Assembly: GCF_009765785.1 (NCBI RefSeq)
Contig: NZ_LMUT01000007.1
Location: 282,067 to 346,066, forward strand
DNA length: 64,000 nucleotides
Source: Granulicella sp. L46
GTDB taxonomy: Bacteria > Acidobacteriota > Terriglobia > Terriglobales > Acidobacteriaceae
Direction: 5' to 3'
Shown: in pieces, positions 45,201 to 52,909 of the stretch
How positions within the stretch are numbered: position 1 is the stretch's first letter
Layout of the letters: every line of letters begins with the position of its first letter
Notes under the pieces: generated by a model
The model's database searches: none
What the model was told of the DNA's origin: nothing
The model's input: the letters and a program-made list of their open reading frames with translations, nothing else
Position numbers and translations under genes: made by a program

Positions 45201-46954
45201 ACCCTAGCTGGGAAGATTACGAGCTCTGGACAAGCTACAAACGCGCGCTGCGAGGCATCTTGGGCGATTGCCTCACTCTCCGTTTTACATTCCAAAAGAA
45301 GACAGTGGACTCCGGCACGCTGGCCAAGATCAAGTCTATTAGCGGATTCGAAGAGTACGACCAGTACCAGCTTCTATTGAGCTGCGATGCTCAAATTCTT
45401 CACCAAGAGTCCGTTGTGCTGTTTGTCGAAGCCCGCTTGCAAGCTCTACAAACGCGCCTCCTAGAGTTTCCTGAACGCGCTGAAGCTTATTTGGAAGTTG
45501 CAACTCTTGCTCGAAGAGTCGGGTCTCCTCAGCTGAGTGAACGCTCCTTGCGAAACGCCATCGACAATCTCCTCGGTTACGGAAATCACAAGGACATCTT
45601 TTTCCACGAACTACTGCAAGCCCTCAATCTCGCTGTTCAGCATGGGATCGCTGAATTGCCTGCCTTGTTGGATCGTATTGCTTCGGCGGTGAACGTCATA
45701 GGACGCGTGACCGATGGAGATGAAACAAGCCACCTCGTCGAAGAATTCGCCGGCATCAGCATGCAATTGGGTTCTTCGGCAATCGCGGCAGCGATCTATC
45801 AACAAATGATGGACGAAGAACGCTTCTACCAGGCAGAAAGCGTATACGAAAAGATCGCTGAATTCGGCAAGATATCGGATGTGTGGGTGTCTTCGCTTCT
45901 ATCCAGTGCGATTGATTCTGCTACTCGCTATCAAATCGCCAAGCGCGCGACACAGGACAGTGACGCAGCGGATTTGGCCACCAAACTCCGCGCCGTCGAC
46001 CACGATCCCATTCTTCAAGTTCCCACGTCTTCGAACTCGAACGCCGGTCATTCCATGCAGGAAAAGGGACTGGGACTCATTGAATCAGTGGTGCGATCAA
46101 CAAATCCCGAGGAGGTTCCACCTCAGCAGTTCATCGAATTCTGCACGCGCAATCGGAGCGATCACTACATGAAGGAATTTTGCGAACAGTGGCTCGACTT
46201 CTGGATTCTCAAGGACCGCAAAGCTGCTTACGACTGCATGAACGAGGCCGTAAACCAGCGCTTGGTACGTTCCTGGTCAGGAGATCTGAAACTCAGACTT
46301 CTCCCTCTGGTGCTCGAATTCGAGGGTCCGGCGCAGGCCTTCGAGGCATTGATAGCCGGAGCACTAGAGGTTCACGTTTGGAATAGCTTTTACACGCAAG
46401 CGGAAAAAACTGAGACTGTCTTTAATTACCTTCAAAAGCACTTTCCGAAGCACGTTGATCTTTTCATTCACAGAACGGTCGAATCTACGGGATATCGCAA
46501 ACGCTTGGGAGCACTGCCAGTGCGACGAGGTGCGCAAGTCTTTTTCTCAGTGGGCCGTCCAGAGGAAGCCGTGAAACTCATCGCAGCAGGTGTCCAGAGG
46601 TTGATCGAACTGATGGCGAACCTTGAACTGCCTGTGGTCCTCTGGACTCGCAACGAGAGCAACCTTCTTGCCACGCTGTTCACGAGGCTCTTCCATGTTC
46701 ATCCCGAGGTGCGCTCCCGCGCGGCTCAAGTCCTGGGAGAATTACTGCTCAACCAGGAAACGAGTGGACCGATTCGAAGTGAGTTGGAGAATCGCCTTTC
46801 AGCATGCCATCTCGAATCCCAACTCATTACGCTGTTGTATCCAATCGTATACGCCCGCAATCGAGGTTATGCTTGGCCCGATTCCGAACTTGTACCGCAC
46901 CTGAAGGTGCGCTGCGCCGCCTTGGACTTGGTCTTAGGGAGCATGAAATTATGA
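42269..46954 (+). CDS. Nuclease-STAND NTPase, Avs/NLR-like candidate defence protein
   Basis: A 1561-residue three-part protein. Residues about 15-200 resemble the Cap4/DUF4297 restriction-type nuclease: EGFQYQDLYG, then LDDVVV (Asp54, Asp55) and VVQIKH (Gln69, Lys71), a PD-(D/E)xK-like site. A STAND/NACHT-type ATPase follows: SDVPGSGKST (Lys291), a Walker B ILLDGLDH (Asp378, Asp381), and IIFGTRH. The long C-terminal half (about 700-1561) is alpha-helical with TPR-like stretches such as IAAAIYQQMMDEERFYQAESVYEKIAEF and would be the sensor. This layout matches antiviral STAND proteins that cut DNA after recognising a phage protein. It may start at ATG 42272 instead of GTG 42269. It is coupled to the next gene by an ATGA overlap. 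Confidence 0.85.
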   Translation: MMNLSMSPLTKSGQLREGFQYQDLYGMDAALSWLEHPADFLWIQFEAEEYGFLDDVVVLRSDKTLSVVQIKHVTERPDRPGLSLDDLLYRKTSRSRSLFEKWFQSWLSVESDPQYKSIEAVLHTNRPPAEDFAAVLSAGFPQKIESTKLRHNNSTTFESFRNQTGKASERLDAFLATIAFRFNSPDIDPAEQALRARANQLNITSEGFSSLLDQISIWSTRRNADGTTIKVDLETIKRACGWRKVERLSEAFPVAPDYVPLGGNLLEAFAQQLLSLDGGDYILSDVPGSGKSTFLAKLSEYLELQNVPCIRHHYFLDGNDDSIFERLNSRRTADALIAELETYTDVPINPSLDKLNDILTAASAELHQDGRRLVILLDGLDHVLRTEDEDELALILKQLLPPPSHVSIIFGTRHITSARVRALFQQIPSERRYPVPRMNMDDCKAMLRTHPAIDVPEHAIESVANRLVEITEGLPLHAHYCLIQLEDISRQSIILEHSLDQLIPYGGDLGSYYETIWQTFGPETKVLAIVLAVAGFAVPREAMPALFSGTAPDLQRALESLRPFVNETSHGLTLFHASFQEFVTNHMETETYKAVSLERLIQWLREHANPSLRWRWLNAKEFQAGNPVPLIESTNRTWIIDSIKDGNPLHTIEELLRLACHAAMLQSDYGTALFRGMSADQMEYNPEANDTIWSDALSMVGLQRLDRTPGVLPFIEFSRDNSDVLLELAHRAPGEELPSIIDELLERFEAIANAKGGMNHASALEGAAKYYVSALAIARTSLQEVVAFISRFNLEPARFSVSQDYISALLTSQQFTNALAAVEVVPVTQDQRGQLREKIAFASFSQPGTYTSRAYGEGSWAQMGYKLILKETSPTRFTWPKRPELPLSIERFKDDERAALSRALRSAWLNGLLAGSAGDRAALESWIKDVRTQGWAGKTAGHVASMGFAMGEALAGADLDLCTPLSELDKVDLITPGDPSWEDYELWTSYKRALRGILGDCLTLRFTFQKKTVDSGTLAKIKSISGFEEYDQYQLLLSCDAQILHQESVVLFVEARLQALQTRLLEFPERAEAYLEVATLARRVGSPQLSERSLRNAIDNLLGYGNHKDIFFHELLQALNLAVQHGIAELPALLDRIASAVNVIGRVTDGDETSHLVEEFAGISMQLGSSAIAAAIYQQMMDEERFYQAESVYEKIAEFGKISDVWVSSLLSSAIDSATRYQIAKRATQDSDAADLATKLRAVDHDPILQVPTSSNSNAGHSMQEKGLGLIESVVRSTNPEEVPPQQFIEFCTRNRSDHYMKEFCEQWLDFWILKDRKAAYDCMNEAVNQRLVRSWSGDLKLRLLPLVLEFEGPAQAFEALIAGALEVHVWNSFYTQAEKTETVFNYLQKHFPKHVDLFIHRTVESTGYRKRLGALPVRRGAQVFFSVGRPEEAVKLIAAGVQRLIELMANLELPVVLWTRNESNLLATLFTRLFHVHPEVRSRAAQVLGELLLNQETSGPIRSELENRLSACHLESQLITLLYPIVYARNRGYAWPDSELVPHLKVRCAALDLVLGSMKL

Positions 46955-48159
46955 CTGAAAAATCCAACCATGATCTCTCCAGCCATGCCCTTGAGGTCTT
47001 CGCCTGCCCGTCCGATTATGTTCCGAGCAAGTTTTTTACGAAATACAACCAGGCGTATGTTGCTCCGATCTACCACCGCAATCTGAGCGACATCGCTCGT
47101 TCCACGAACACCGATGCCCTGCGACTCTGGGGTTGGACCTTCGATCGTCTGAGCGAGCAAATCGGCAATCGAACGGATGCTCGGGAGTTTGGCAGGTACG
47201 TATCCGACCATCGCGACGGCATCATTCCGTGTGGATCTTCGCTCACGACTGAGATCTTCAAGTCGGCGTACCTTAGAGTTCACGAAGCTCTGGCGTCGGC
47301 AAGGGTCATTGATGAATCTTCCCTCCGCGAACTTTCTGCGATCGTCTGTCCTCTTGATCTCAGCTTTTGGGATATAGGTTCAAAGGAACGGCCGCAGTGG
47401 TGGCCTAAGGCTTCCCAAACCGTGGAGAACCTGCAATCTTCCGAAGACTGGGAGAGGACTGGTGCTCTCGCACTCACCGCGCTAGACGAAGGAACCCTCA
47501 TCTTCGCAGAGGGGCCGCTTATCTCGGAAAAGGAAGATCTGCAATCTTCCCACTTCTCTCTGATTCCATTTGGATACCGAGTTGCGGGGAAACAGCTTCC
47601 GAGCGCTGAGCGGATCTTCAGCCTGTTACAACGACCAACCTGGTCCCTTGACAGCCTTCATCCCAAACTGCTTTCGATCTTCGATGCGCCCTTGCCGGAA
47701 TGGACGCCAGACGACCACGAGGGAATTAAGATTGGCGATCTTCTACTTCTTCCTTTGCTTGGAAGGATTCATTCCGCCAACATCAATTGCTGGCAATATT
47801 GGCGAGGGCTGGAATCTCTTGTCTTTCCGTCTGCACCTCTCGCACAAAATGGCTCGGCGGTAACAGACACACACAGCTGGAGTATGGAGAGTGGGGGACG
47901 CAGAGTATTTTCAGGATTCAGCTGGATTAACGGTCCATTGCGTCGACTTAAGTTTCGGTACGACGGACATGGGCTATTTTCTGTGAGCGATCGCCCATGG
48001 CTGGAATCCACGCTAGACAGGTTCGATCTAAAACTGGCGTTCGTCCTCAGGCATGACTATCGGATTCGGAAAAGTGAATACAGTGATGAACACGAGACGG
48101 TCTCAGCCGCGAAACTTTTGGGAATGGATAAAATCATTGTCCCCGAGTTTTCGCTCTAG
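46951..48159 (+). CDS. Unrecognised partner protein of the STAND gene
   Basis: A 402-residue protein whose ATG overlaps the STAND stop by 4 bases (ATGA), so the two are made together. I recognise no family. No membrane helix or signal peptide is visible. It begins with a polar segment (YVPSKFFTKYNQAYVAPIYHRNLSDIAR), has a helical middle and an aromatic-rich later half (ANINCWQYWRGLESLVFP). Candidate conserved residues cannot be judged from one sequence. The frame from 46804 is longer but lies inside the STAND gene. Coupling suggests a regulator, co-sensor or second effector of the STAND protein; this is inference. Confidence 0.72.
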   Translation: MTEKSNHDLSSHALEVFACPSDYVPSKFFTKYNQAYVAPIYHRNLSDIARSTNTDALRLWGWTFDRLSEQIGNRTDAREFGRYVSDHRDGIIPCGSSLTTEIFKSAYLRVHEALASARVIDESSLRELSAIVCPLDLSFWDIGSKERPQWWPKASQTVENLQSSEDWERTGALALTALDEGTLIFAEGPLISEKEDLQSSHFSLIPFGYRVAGKQLPSAERIFSLLQRPTWSLDSLHPKLLSIFDAPLPEWTPDDHEGIKIGDLLLLPLLGRIHSANINCWQYWRGLESLVFPSAPLAQNGSAVTDTHSWSMESGGRRVFSGFSWINGPLRRLKFRYDGHGLFSVSDRPWLESTLDRFDLKLAFVLRHDYRIRKSEYSDEHETVSAAKLLGMDKIIVPEFSL

Positions 48160-48249
48160 GAGCTTCAACGAACCCATAGCGGTCGAAAATGACTAACCAT
48201 AGTTGATATGTCACTGTCTGACGGGCAATGAACGAAGGAGATGCCCCAC

Positions 48250-48951
48250 GTGGTGAAGATATACACCGATACAAACGTCCTTCATTATTTCGGCCAGGCA
48301 TTCCACACCGAAAGCGTGCCGGCGGAAATAGCCGTTCAATTGCTACTCGCGCCTATTGCAATTCTTGAATTGCTGTCTCAGTTGGGAACGAAGGATGCGG
48401 AGAGTGCATTTGCGGGAGTCCAGGCGCTACCACGAGTTCATAATCCCGAGGCTTGTGGGGTTCTACCGTGGTCCGACGATTTTTTCCGAATGTGTCTCTT
48501 CAAGACCCCGCCAAGCAAAGAAGATGTCATCCGTTCTATCAACAATGCGATCGTCAGAGTGCTAAACGCTGGAAGCGTCTCCGAGCTTAGAGCCGAAGGC
48601 GAAGAGATGAGAAGACTCCTAGATGCCAGTAAGCAAATGGCTTTGAATGATTTTGCCGCACTGCGCGACAGTATGCAGGCCGAAGGCAGATTAGACCCTG
48701 CGGAAGATCGAAGAATATTTGCTCAATCCATAGCCCGCAAGGCAGATGCCGATCGGGAAACAGTCGACGTGGATTCCTCTTGCCGCCGGTCCGGATATCT
48801 TGGAACTTCCATTGATCCGTCCGGTCTGAAGGCGTTTGGACCTAGTGTCATCAATCAAACACTCGCCCAATTGCGCATCAGATCCGGGCCACCTCGGCGA
48901 TTAACCAGCCGTGCGATCTTCTTCGCTCTTAGCCAAATTGGTCGGCTCTGA
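48250..48951 (+). CDS. PIN-like domain protein, possibly C-terminally altered
   Basis: About 233 residues. The N-terminus VVKIYTDTNVLHYFGQAF matches the first strand of PIN-type nucleases (Asp in YTDTNVL), with an acidic-aromatic IAILELLSQLG segment after it. The C-terminal third (DRETVDVDSSCRRSGYLGTSIDPSGLKAFGPSV and on) lacks the final acidic cluster expected of PIN enzymes and ends abruptly, so the gene may be truncated or frameshifted. An ATG at 48241 is directly against AAGGAG; GTG at 48250 is 9 bases from it and is the better start. It follows the defence operon by about 90 bases. Confidence 0.55.
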   Translation: MVKIYTDTNVLHYFGQAFHTESVPAEIAVQLLLAPIAILELLSQLGTKDAESAFAGVQALPRVHNPEACGVLPWSDDFFRMCLFKTPPSKEDVIRSINNAIVRVLNAGSVSELRAEGEEMRRLLDASKQMALNDFAALRDSMQAEGRLDPAEDRRIFAQSIARKADADRETVDVDSSCRRSGYLGTSIDPSGLKAFGPSVINQTLAQLRIRSGPPRRLTSRAIFFALSQIGRL

Positions 48952-48973
48952 ACAACTCATGCCAAGGTATCAA

Positions 48974-49020
48974 TCAATACCTTTGTCCCATAGATTCGCC
49001 CCAACCGTTCTGGTGTGATC
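48974..49020 (+). promoter_or_regulatory. 47-bp near-repeat upstream of the epoxide hydrolase
   Basis: Matches the stretch at 56405-56451 at 41 of 47 positions in my hand alignment. The first 24 bases are identical (core CTTTGTCCCATAGATTC), a 13-base spacer is looser, and then TGGTGTGATC is identical. It starts 111 bases before the ATG. Identical ends around a variable middle look like a protein-binding or promoter element shared by two Tat-exported enzyme genes. Confidence 0.6.
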
Positions 49021-49084
49021 ACAACTGCGTAACGGATCTAATTCAACGGATGCGTGCAGCGGCAGTTTCTTAAGGAGAAAGATC

Positions 49085-50419
49085 ATGACAGAATTCGAAA
49101 CAATCGTATCGACTCGGCGAAGTTTTCTTGCCACTTCAGCTGCTGCAGGCGCAGTCACCGTTCTCGGCCTGGCCCGATCCACTGACGCTCGCGCTGCACA
49201 GAGCGCTCCGGTCCGCACAGGGTCGAATACGGGTGGCGGAGCGACATCCATCCGCCCCTTCCGTATCAACGTTCACCAAGCGGACCTCGTGGATCTGCGC
49301 AGGCGCATTTCCGCGACGCGGTGGCCAGAGAAGGAAACAGTGAGCGACGTAACGCAAGGCGTCCAACTCGCGACCATGCAAAAGCTCGCGAAATATTGGG
49401 AAGAGGATTATGACTGGCGGAAAGTTGAGGCGAGGCTAAACGCCCTGCCGCAATTTGTTACGACGATCGACGGGCTCGATATCCATTTCATTCACGTCCG
49501 ATCAAAACATGCGAACGCGTTGCCGATAATCATCACCCATGGCTGGCCTGGATCGATCATTGAACAACTGAAGATCATTGGTCCGTTGACCGATCCTACA
49601 AAATTTGGTGGAACGGCAGAAGATGCTTTTGACGTAGTCATCCCTTCGCTACCGGGTTATGGGTTTTCGGGAAAGCCAACTGCAACTGGCTGGGATCCGA
49701 ACCGCATCGCTCGCGCTTGGACGATACTGATGAAACGCCTTGGATACAGTCGCTTCGTCGCGCAAGGGGGGGACTGGGGTAACTCGGTTACGGAAATGAT
49801 GGCTCTGCAGTTGCCTCCCGAACTCATTGGGATTCACACTAACATGGCGGCCACTGTCCCGGCGGATATTGAGCAGGCACTCCAGCTAAGACAACCGCCG
49901 CCATACACACTTTCAGCCGACGAGGATCGGGCGTGGGAGCAGCTCGATTTTTTCTACAAGCATGGCCTCGGGTATGCGCAAGAGATGTCGGGCCGCCCTC
50001 AAACGCTATATGCCCTTGAGGATTCGCCAATCGGATTGGCCGCTTGGATCCTGGATCACGACGCGAGTAGTCAAGCTCTCATCGCTCAGGTGTTCGACGG
50101 TCAGACGGAGGGGCTGACACGGGATGATGTTCTTGAAAATATTACGCTCTACTGGTTGACCAAGACTGCGGTCTCCGCGGCTCGCCTCTATTGGGAATAT
50201 AAGGGGGGCTTTTTTGATCCGAGGGGCGTCTCCATCCCGGTCGCTGTCAGCGCGTTTCCGGACGAGATTTACCAAGCCCCAAAAAGTTGGTCAGAGAAGG
50301 CGTATCCGAAGCTAATTTACTACAACCGGCCTCCGAAGGGCGGTCATTTCGCCGCTTGGGAACAGCCTGCGCTGTTCTCCCAAGAAATGCGAGCGGCGTT
50401 CCATCCATTACGCAGTTAG
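49085..50419 (+). CDS. Tat-exported epoxide hydrolase (alpha/beta hydrolase fold)
   Basis: A 444-residue microsomal-type epoxide hydrolase that opens epoxides to diols. A twin-arginine signal STRRSFLATSAAAGAVTVL (residues 9-28) sends it out folded. An EHN lid domain (RPFRINVHQADLVDLRRRISATRWPEK) precedes the alpha/beta hydrolase core. The oxyanion-hole motif THGWPGS, the nucleophile Asp230 in GGDWGNS and the His421 in GGHFAAWEQP are intact. AAGGAG lies 8 bases before ATG. It is the first gene after the shared 47-bp motif and is followed by an SDR gene on the same strand. Confidence 0.92.
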   Translation: MTEFETIVSTRRSFLATSAAAGAVTVLGLARSTDARAAQSAPVRTGSNTGGGATSIRPFRINVHQADLVDLRRRISATRWPEKETVSDVTQGVQLATMQKLAKYWEEDYDWRKVEARLNALPQFVTTIDGLDIHFIHVRSKHANALPIIITHGWPGSIIEQLKIIGPLTDPTKFGGTAEDAFDVVIPSLPGYGFSGKPTATGWDPNRIARAWTILMKRLGYSRFVAQGGDWGNSVTEMMALQLPPELIGIHTNMAATVPADIEQALQLRQPPPYTLSADEDRAWEQLDFFYKHGLGYAQEMSGRPQTLYALEDSPIGLAAWILDHDASSQALIAQVFDGQTEGLTRDDVLENITLYWLTKTAVSAARLYWEYKGGFFDPRGVSIPVAVSAFPDEIYQAPKSWSEKAYPKLIYYNRPPKGGHFAAWEQPALFSQEMRAAFHPLRS

Positions 50420-50504
50420 AGCGACGTAGGGCGTGCGTGTTGAGTGCGCACGTCCGCCCATGTCATCGCGACGAAATCAAATTCAAACACATTGGAGAAA
50501 TACG

Positions 50505-51362
50505 ATGTCCGCAATAACCAATAGGGAGCGGCAGCGCTTCTTAAGTAAGGCCCTCATCCGTTCGAGCTCAAAGGGTACGGCGGTGATAACGGGAGCTTCT
50601 TCTGGAATAGGTGCTATCTACGCCGATCAGCTAGCGAGCCGTGGATATGATCTCATCCTTGTCGCTCGGAGTCGAGAGCGCCTCAGCGCGGTAGCGAAGC
50701 GCGTGAGGGAAGATACCGGCCGCTCCGTTGAGATTATTGTCGCGGATCTGGGTGACCGAGCAAATCTCGCTCAGGTCGAGCAGGTCTTACGGACGGATGC
50801 AGGTATCACTCTTGTCGTCAACAATGCAGGCGTAGGTGTGCCAACACCGTTCCTCGCCGCCGATATCGACAGAATTGATCAGATGATCGAAGTCAATGTT
50901 ACCGCTCTTGTGAGGCTGACCTATGCGGTCATGCCAGCATTTGTGGCACGGGCCAAAGGAGCGGTTATCAACATCTCGTCGGCACTCGGTATTGCTCCTG
51001 AATTGTTGAATGGAGTCTATGGAGGCACCAAGGCTTTCGTTCTGGCCTTTGGCCTTTCACTCCACAAGGAGTTCAGCGGGCGCGGTATCCGCATTCAGAC
51101 GGTCGTGCCGGGTGCGACCGCGACAGACTTCTGGGACCTGTCCGCGACCCCACTCGATGGACTCCCAGCAGAAGTTGTCATGAATGCTGAAGATATGGTC
51201 GAAGCCGCAATTGCCGGCTTCGAATTGGGCGAGACAATCACCATTCCCTCACTGCCGGACCTCGCTGATTGGGAGACGTTCGAGGCTGCTCGACACAATC
51301 TGATACCGAAGTTATCCCTGAGTTCTCCTGCAGGGCGATACGAGTCGGGCGGTCAACGCTAG
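50505..51362 (+). CDS. Short-chain dehydrogenase/reductase
   Basis: A 285-residue NAD(P)-dependent oxidoreductase. The Rossmann motif TGASSGIG lies near residue 29, then ADLGD, NNAGVG, catalytic Ser in NISSALG and the Tyr/Lys pair in GVYGGTKAF, followed by VVPGATATDFW. All SDR catalytic residues are present. It starts at ATG 50505 (GGAGAAA upstream), 85 bases after the epoxide hydrolase. Oxidation of a diol product is a plausible but unproven link. The next gene begins 8 bases after its stop. Confidence 0.92.
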   Translation: MSAITNRERQRFLSKALIRSSSKGTAVITGASSGIGAIYADQLASRGYDLILVARSRERLSAVAKRVREDTGRSVEIIVADLGDRANLAQVEQVLRTDAGITLVVNNAGVGVPTPFLAADIDRIDQMIEVNVTALVRLTYAVMPAFVARAKGAVINISSALGIAPELLNGVYGGTKAFVLAFGLSLHKEFSGRGIRIQTVVPGATATDFWDLSATPLDGLPAEVVMNAEDMVEAAIAGFELGETITIPSLPDLADWETFEAARHNLIPKLSLSSPAGRYESGGQR

Positions 51363-51370
51363 GAGAAACG

Positions 51371-51817
51371 ATGACGAAAAAGATGAGTGATATTGTCCTC
51401 GCAGATGACAATCCGACAATCCGTTATGGGCTTTCAGAAATATTGAGAAGACGGGGCTACACCGTTCGTACGGCATCAGATGGATTCTCGGCCTTGGCAA
51501 TGGTAAGAGATCGAATTCCTGGAATTCTCGTATCTGATCTCGATATGCCCGACATGTCGGGGTTCGAACTCCTGTCGGTCGTCCGACGTCGATTCCCAGC
51601 AATCGCAGTCGTCGCCATGAGTGGAGCGTACTCAGGCGTGTTCGTTCCTCCAGGTGTGGCGGCGGACGCGTTTTACGCCAAAGGTTCAAATGGCGCAGCT
51701 CGACTGTTTGAGATCCTAGGGTCGATCCACGAGAGAGACTCACGGGACTGGATGCGTGCCCGGTACCGATTTGGGTGGCTAACCTGCCGGTTCATGAATG
51801 TGGCGGGCCAGCCGTAG
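51371..51817 (+). CDS. Single-domain response regulator (CheY-like)
   Basis: A 148-residue receiver-domain protein. Acidic pocket Asp residues are in LADDNPTIR, the phospho-acceptor Asp lies in VSDLDMPDMSG, and the switch Ser/Lys region is VVAMSGAYSG and FYAKGS. There is no DNA-binding domain; a 25-residue basic aromatic tail follows. AGGAG lies 5 bases before the ATG. It sits 8 bases after the SDR gene, in the same operon, and may answer to the histidine kinase at 53274-56309. Confidence 0.88.
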   Translation: MTKKMSDIVLADDNPTIRYGLSEILRRRGYTVRTASDGFSALAMVRDRIPGILVSDLDMPDMSGFELLSVVRRRFPAIAVVAMSGAYSGVFVPPGVAADAFYAKGSNGAARLFEILGSIHERDSRDWMRARYRFGWLTCRFMNVAGQP

Positions 51818-52047
51818 CTTTATCGTGCCCAGAATGCCTGCGAGCCTTTTGTCATCCGGTTGGCGGGGTACAGGGCTCAACTTACCCAACATCTTGCCCG
51901 CACTGCTCCTATCCAGTGCAACTGGCGATCGTTACACGACCCAAAGAGATGGATACAACTTCTCTCGGAGTAGACAACAGCGCGAGGCGGTTTGGAGTCG
52001 CGATCTATCAGAATACTGATTCCATATCGGAACTCGTCGGTCAATGA
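51775..52047 (+). CDS. Possible small zinc-ribbon protein overlapping the receiver gene
   Basis: A 90-residue frame from GTG. It contains two CxxC pairs (CPEC and CPHC) about 27 residues apart, in ALSCPECLRAFCHPVGG and TSCPHCSYPVQL, the layout of a zinc ribbon. It overlaps the end of the receiver gene by 43 bases. The paired cysteines are unlikely by chance, but the start is weak and the last 35 residues look unstructured. Treated as a probable but unproven gene. Confidence 0.45.
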   Translation: MANLPVHECGGPAVALSCPECLRAFCHPVGGVQGSTYPTSCPHCSYPVQLAIVTRPKEMDTTSLGVDNSARRFGVAIYQNTDSISELVGQ

Positions 52048-52203
52048 TCAGCACACTCTGCAGCGTCCTCGCGATCGCTGTACTGAAAGGAACTTTCCAC
52101 ACGCTCTTCGCGTCTGAAGAAGGCCTGGCCGTGAAATACGGAGGTCAAAGAACGGGAAAATCGATAAAGCTCTCTAGCCCTAACGAGTTCGGCGCATTCA
52201 AGC

Positions 52204-52878
52204 TTAGACCTTTGGAGCAACCGTCAGGCGGAGCCGCACGGCCATTTTGACTAAGTCTGCGAGAGAGTCGGCTTTCATCTTCCGCATAACATTGCCTCGA
52301 TGAGTCTTCACGGTGATCACACTGATGCCGAGTTCTCCGCCGATCTGTTTGTTCAAGCGGCCAGTCACAACGAGTGCCATAACGTCCCGTTCTCGGCGAG
52401 TGAGTGAGGCATAACTATCGCGGATCGCTCGCATTTTTTCTTGGTGGCCCAGGGTAATGTGGCTTCGTTCGATAGCATTTCCGATAACGCCTAATAGAAT
52501 ATCTTCGCTCACCGGCTTTTCTAGGAACTCGACGGCACCCGCCTTCATGGCCTGAACCGACATTGGAATATCGCCTGCCCCAGTGATGAAGATAATGGGA
52601 ATATCAATGCGGTCCAGGGCAATGCGCTTCTGTAAGTCGAGGCCATTGAGATCAGGAAGACCGACGTCTAGGACTAGACAACTTGGAGTTGGGGTCCGAG
52701 GGCAGGAAAGGAACTCCTCCGCAGAAGCGAACACCTCGGGACGCCAGCCTGCGCAACGTATCAACGACTCCAACGATTCGCGTACGGAGATGTCGTCGTC
52801 TACAACAAACACGGTAGGTGTCGCTTGGCGCATATGTAATGGTCTCGAAGCAGGTTGAAATCCCGTTGCTATGTTCAT
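52204..52878 (-). CDS. FixJ-family response regulator (receiver plus LuxR-type HTH)
   Basis: A 224-residue transcription factor. The receiver domain (VFVVDDDISVRESLESL, phospho-Asp in LVLDVGLPDLNG, EKPVS Lys) is joined by a short linker to a GerE/LuxR helix-turn-helix: LTRRERDVMALVVTGRLNKQIGGELGISVITVKTHRGNVMRKM. This is the FixJ/TodT pattern. Start at ATG 52878, with GAGG 6 bases upstream. It is the third gene of a minus-strand operon behind the histidine kinase and a receiver-only protein, and is the likely output regulator. Confidence 0.93.
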   Translation of the reverse strand: MNIATGFQPASRPLHMRQATPTVFVVDDDISVRESLESLIRCAGWRPEVFASAEEFLSCPRTPTPSCLVLDVGLPDLNGLDLQKRIALDRIDIPIIFITGAGDIPMSVQAMKAGAVEFLEKPVSEDILLGVIGNAIERSHITLGHQEKMRAIRDSYASLTRRERDVMALVVTGRLNKQIGGELGISVITVKTHRGNVMRKMKADSLADLVKMAVRLRLTVAPKV

Positions 52879-52909
52879 AAGTCCTCGTCAAGACAATGCG
52901 ACTTGTGAG

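Larger units (their letters stand above)
20756..48951. mobile_element. Integrative conjugative element: left end, conjugation core and defence cargo
   Basis: The left limit is the tRNA-Leu fragment. Inside come integrase and excisionase-like gene, a LysR regulator, a VirB/Trb mating-pair operon, SSB, primase, relaxosome protein, coupling protein, MobF relaxase, then an AbiE plus STAND defence block and a PIN-like gene. All the functions needed for excision, DNA processing and transfer are present, so it is probably self-transmissible. The right limit given is only the end of the defence block. No repeat of the tRNA 3' half was seen later in the window, so the element may extend past 64 kb and include the accessory region. 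Confidence 0.8.

Noticed and set aside
52044..52250. 68-residue plus frame
   Set aside because: No ribosome site or motif and it runs into the convergent FixJ gene.
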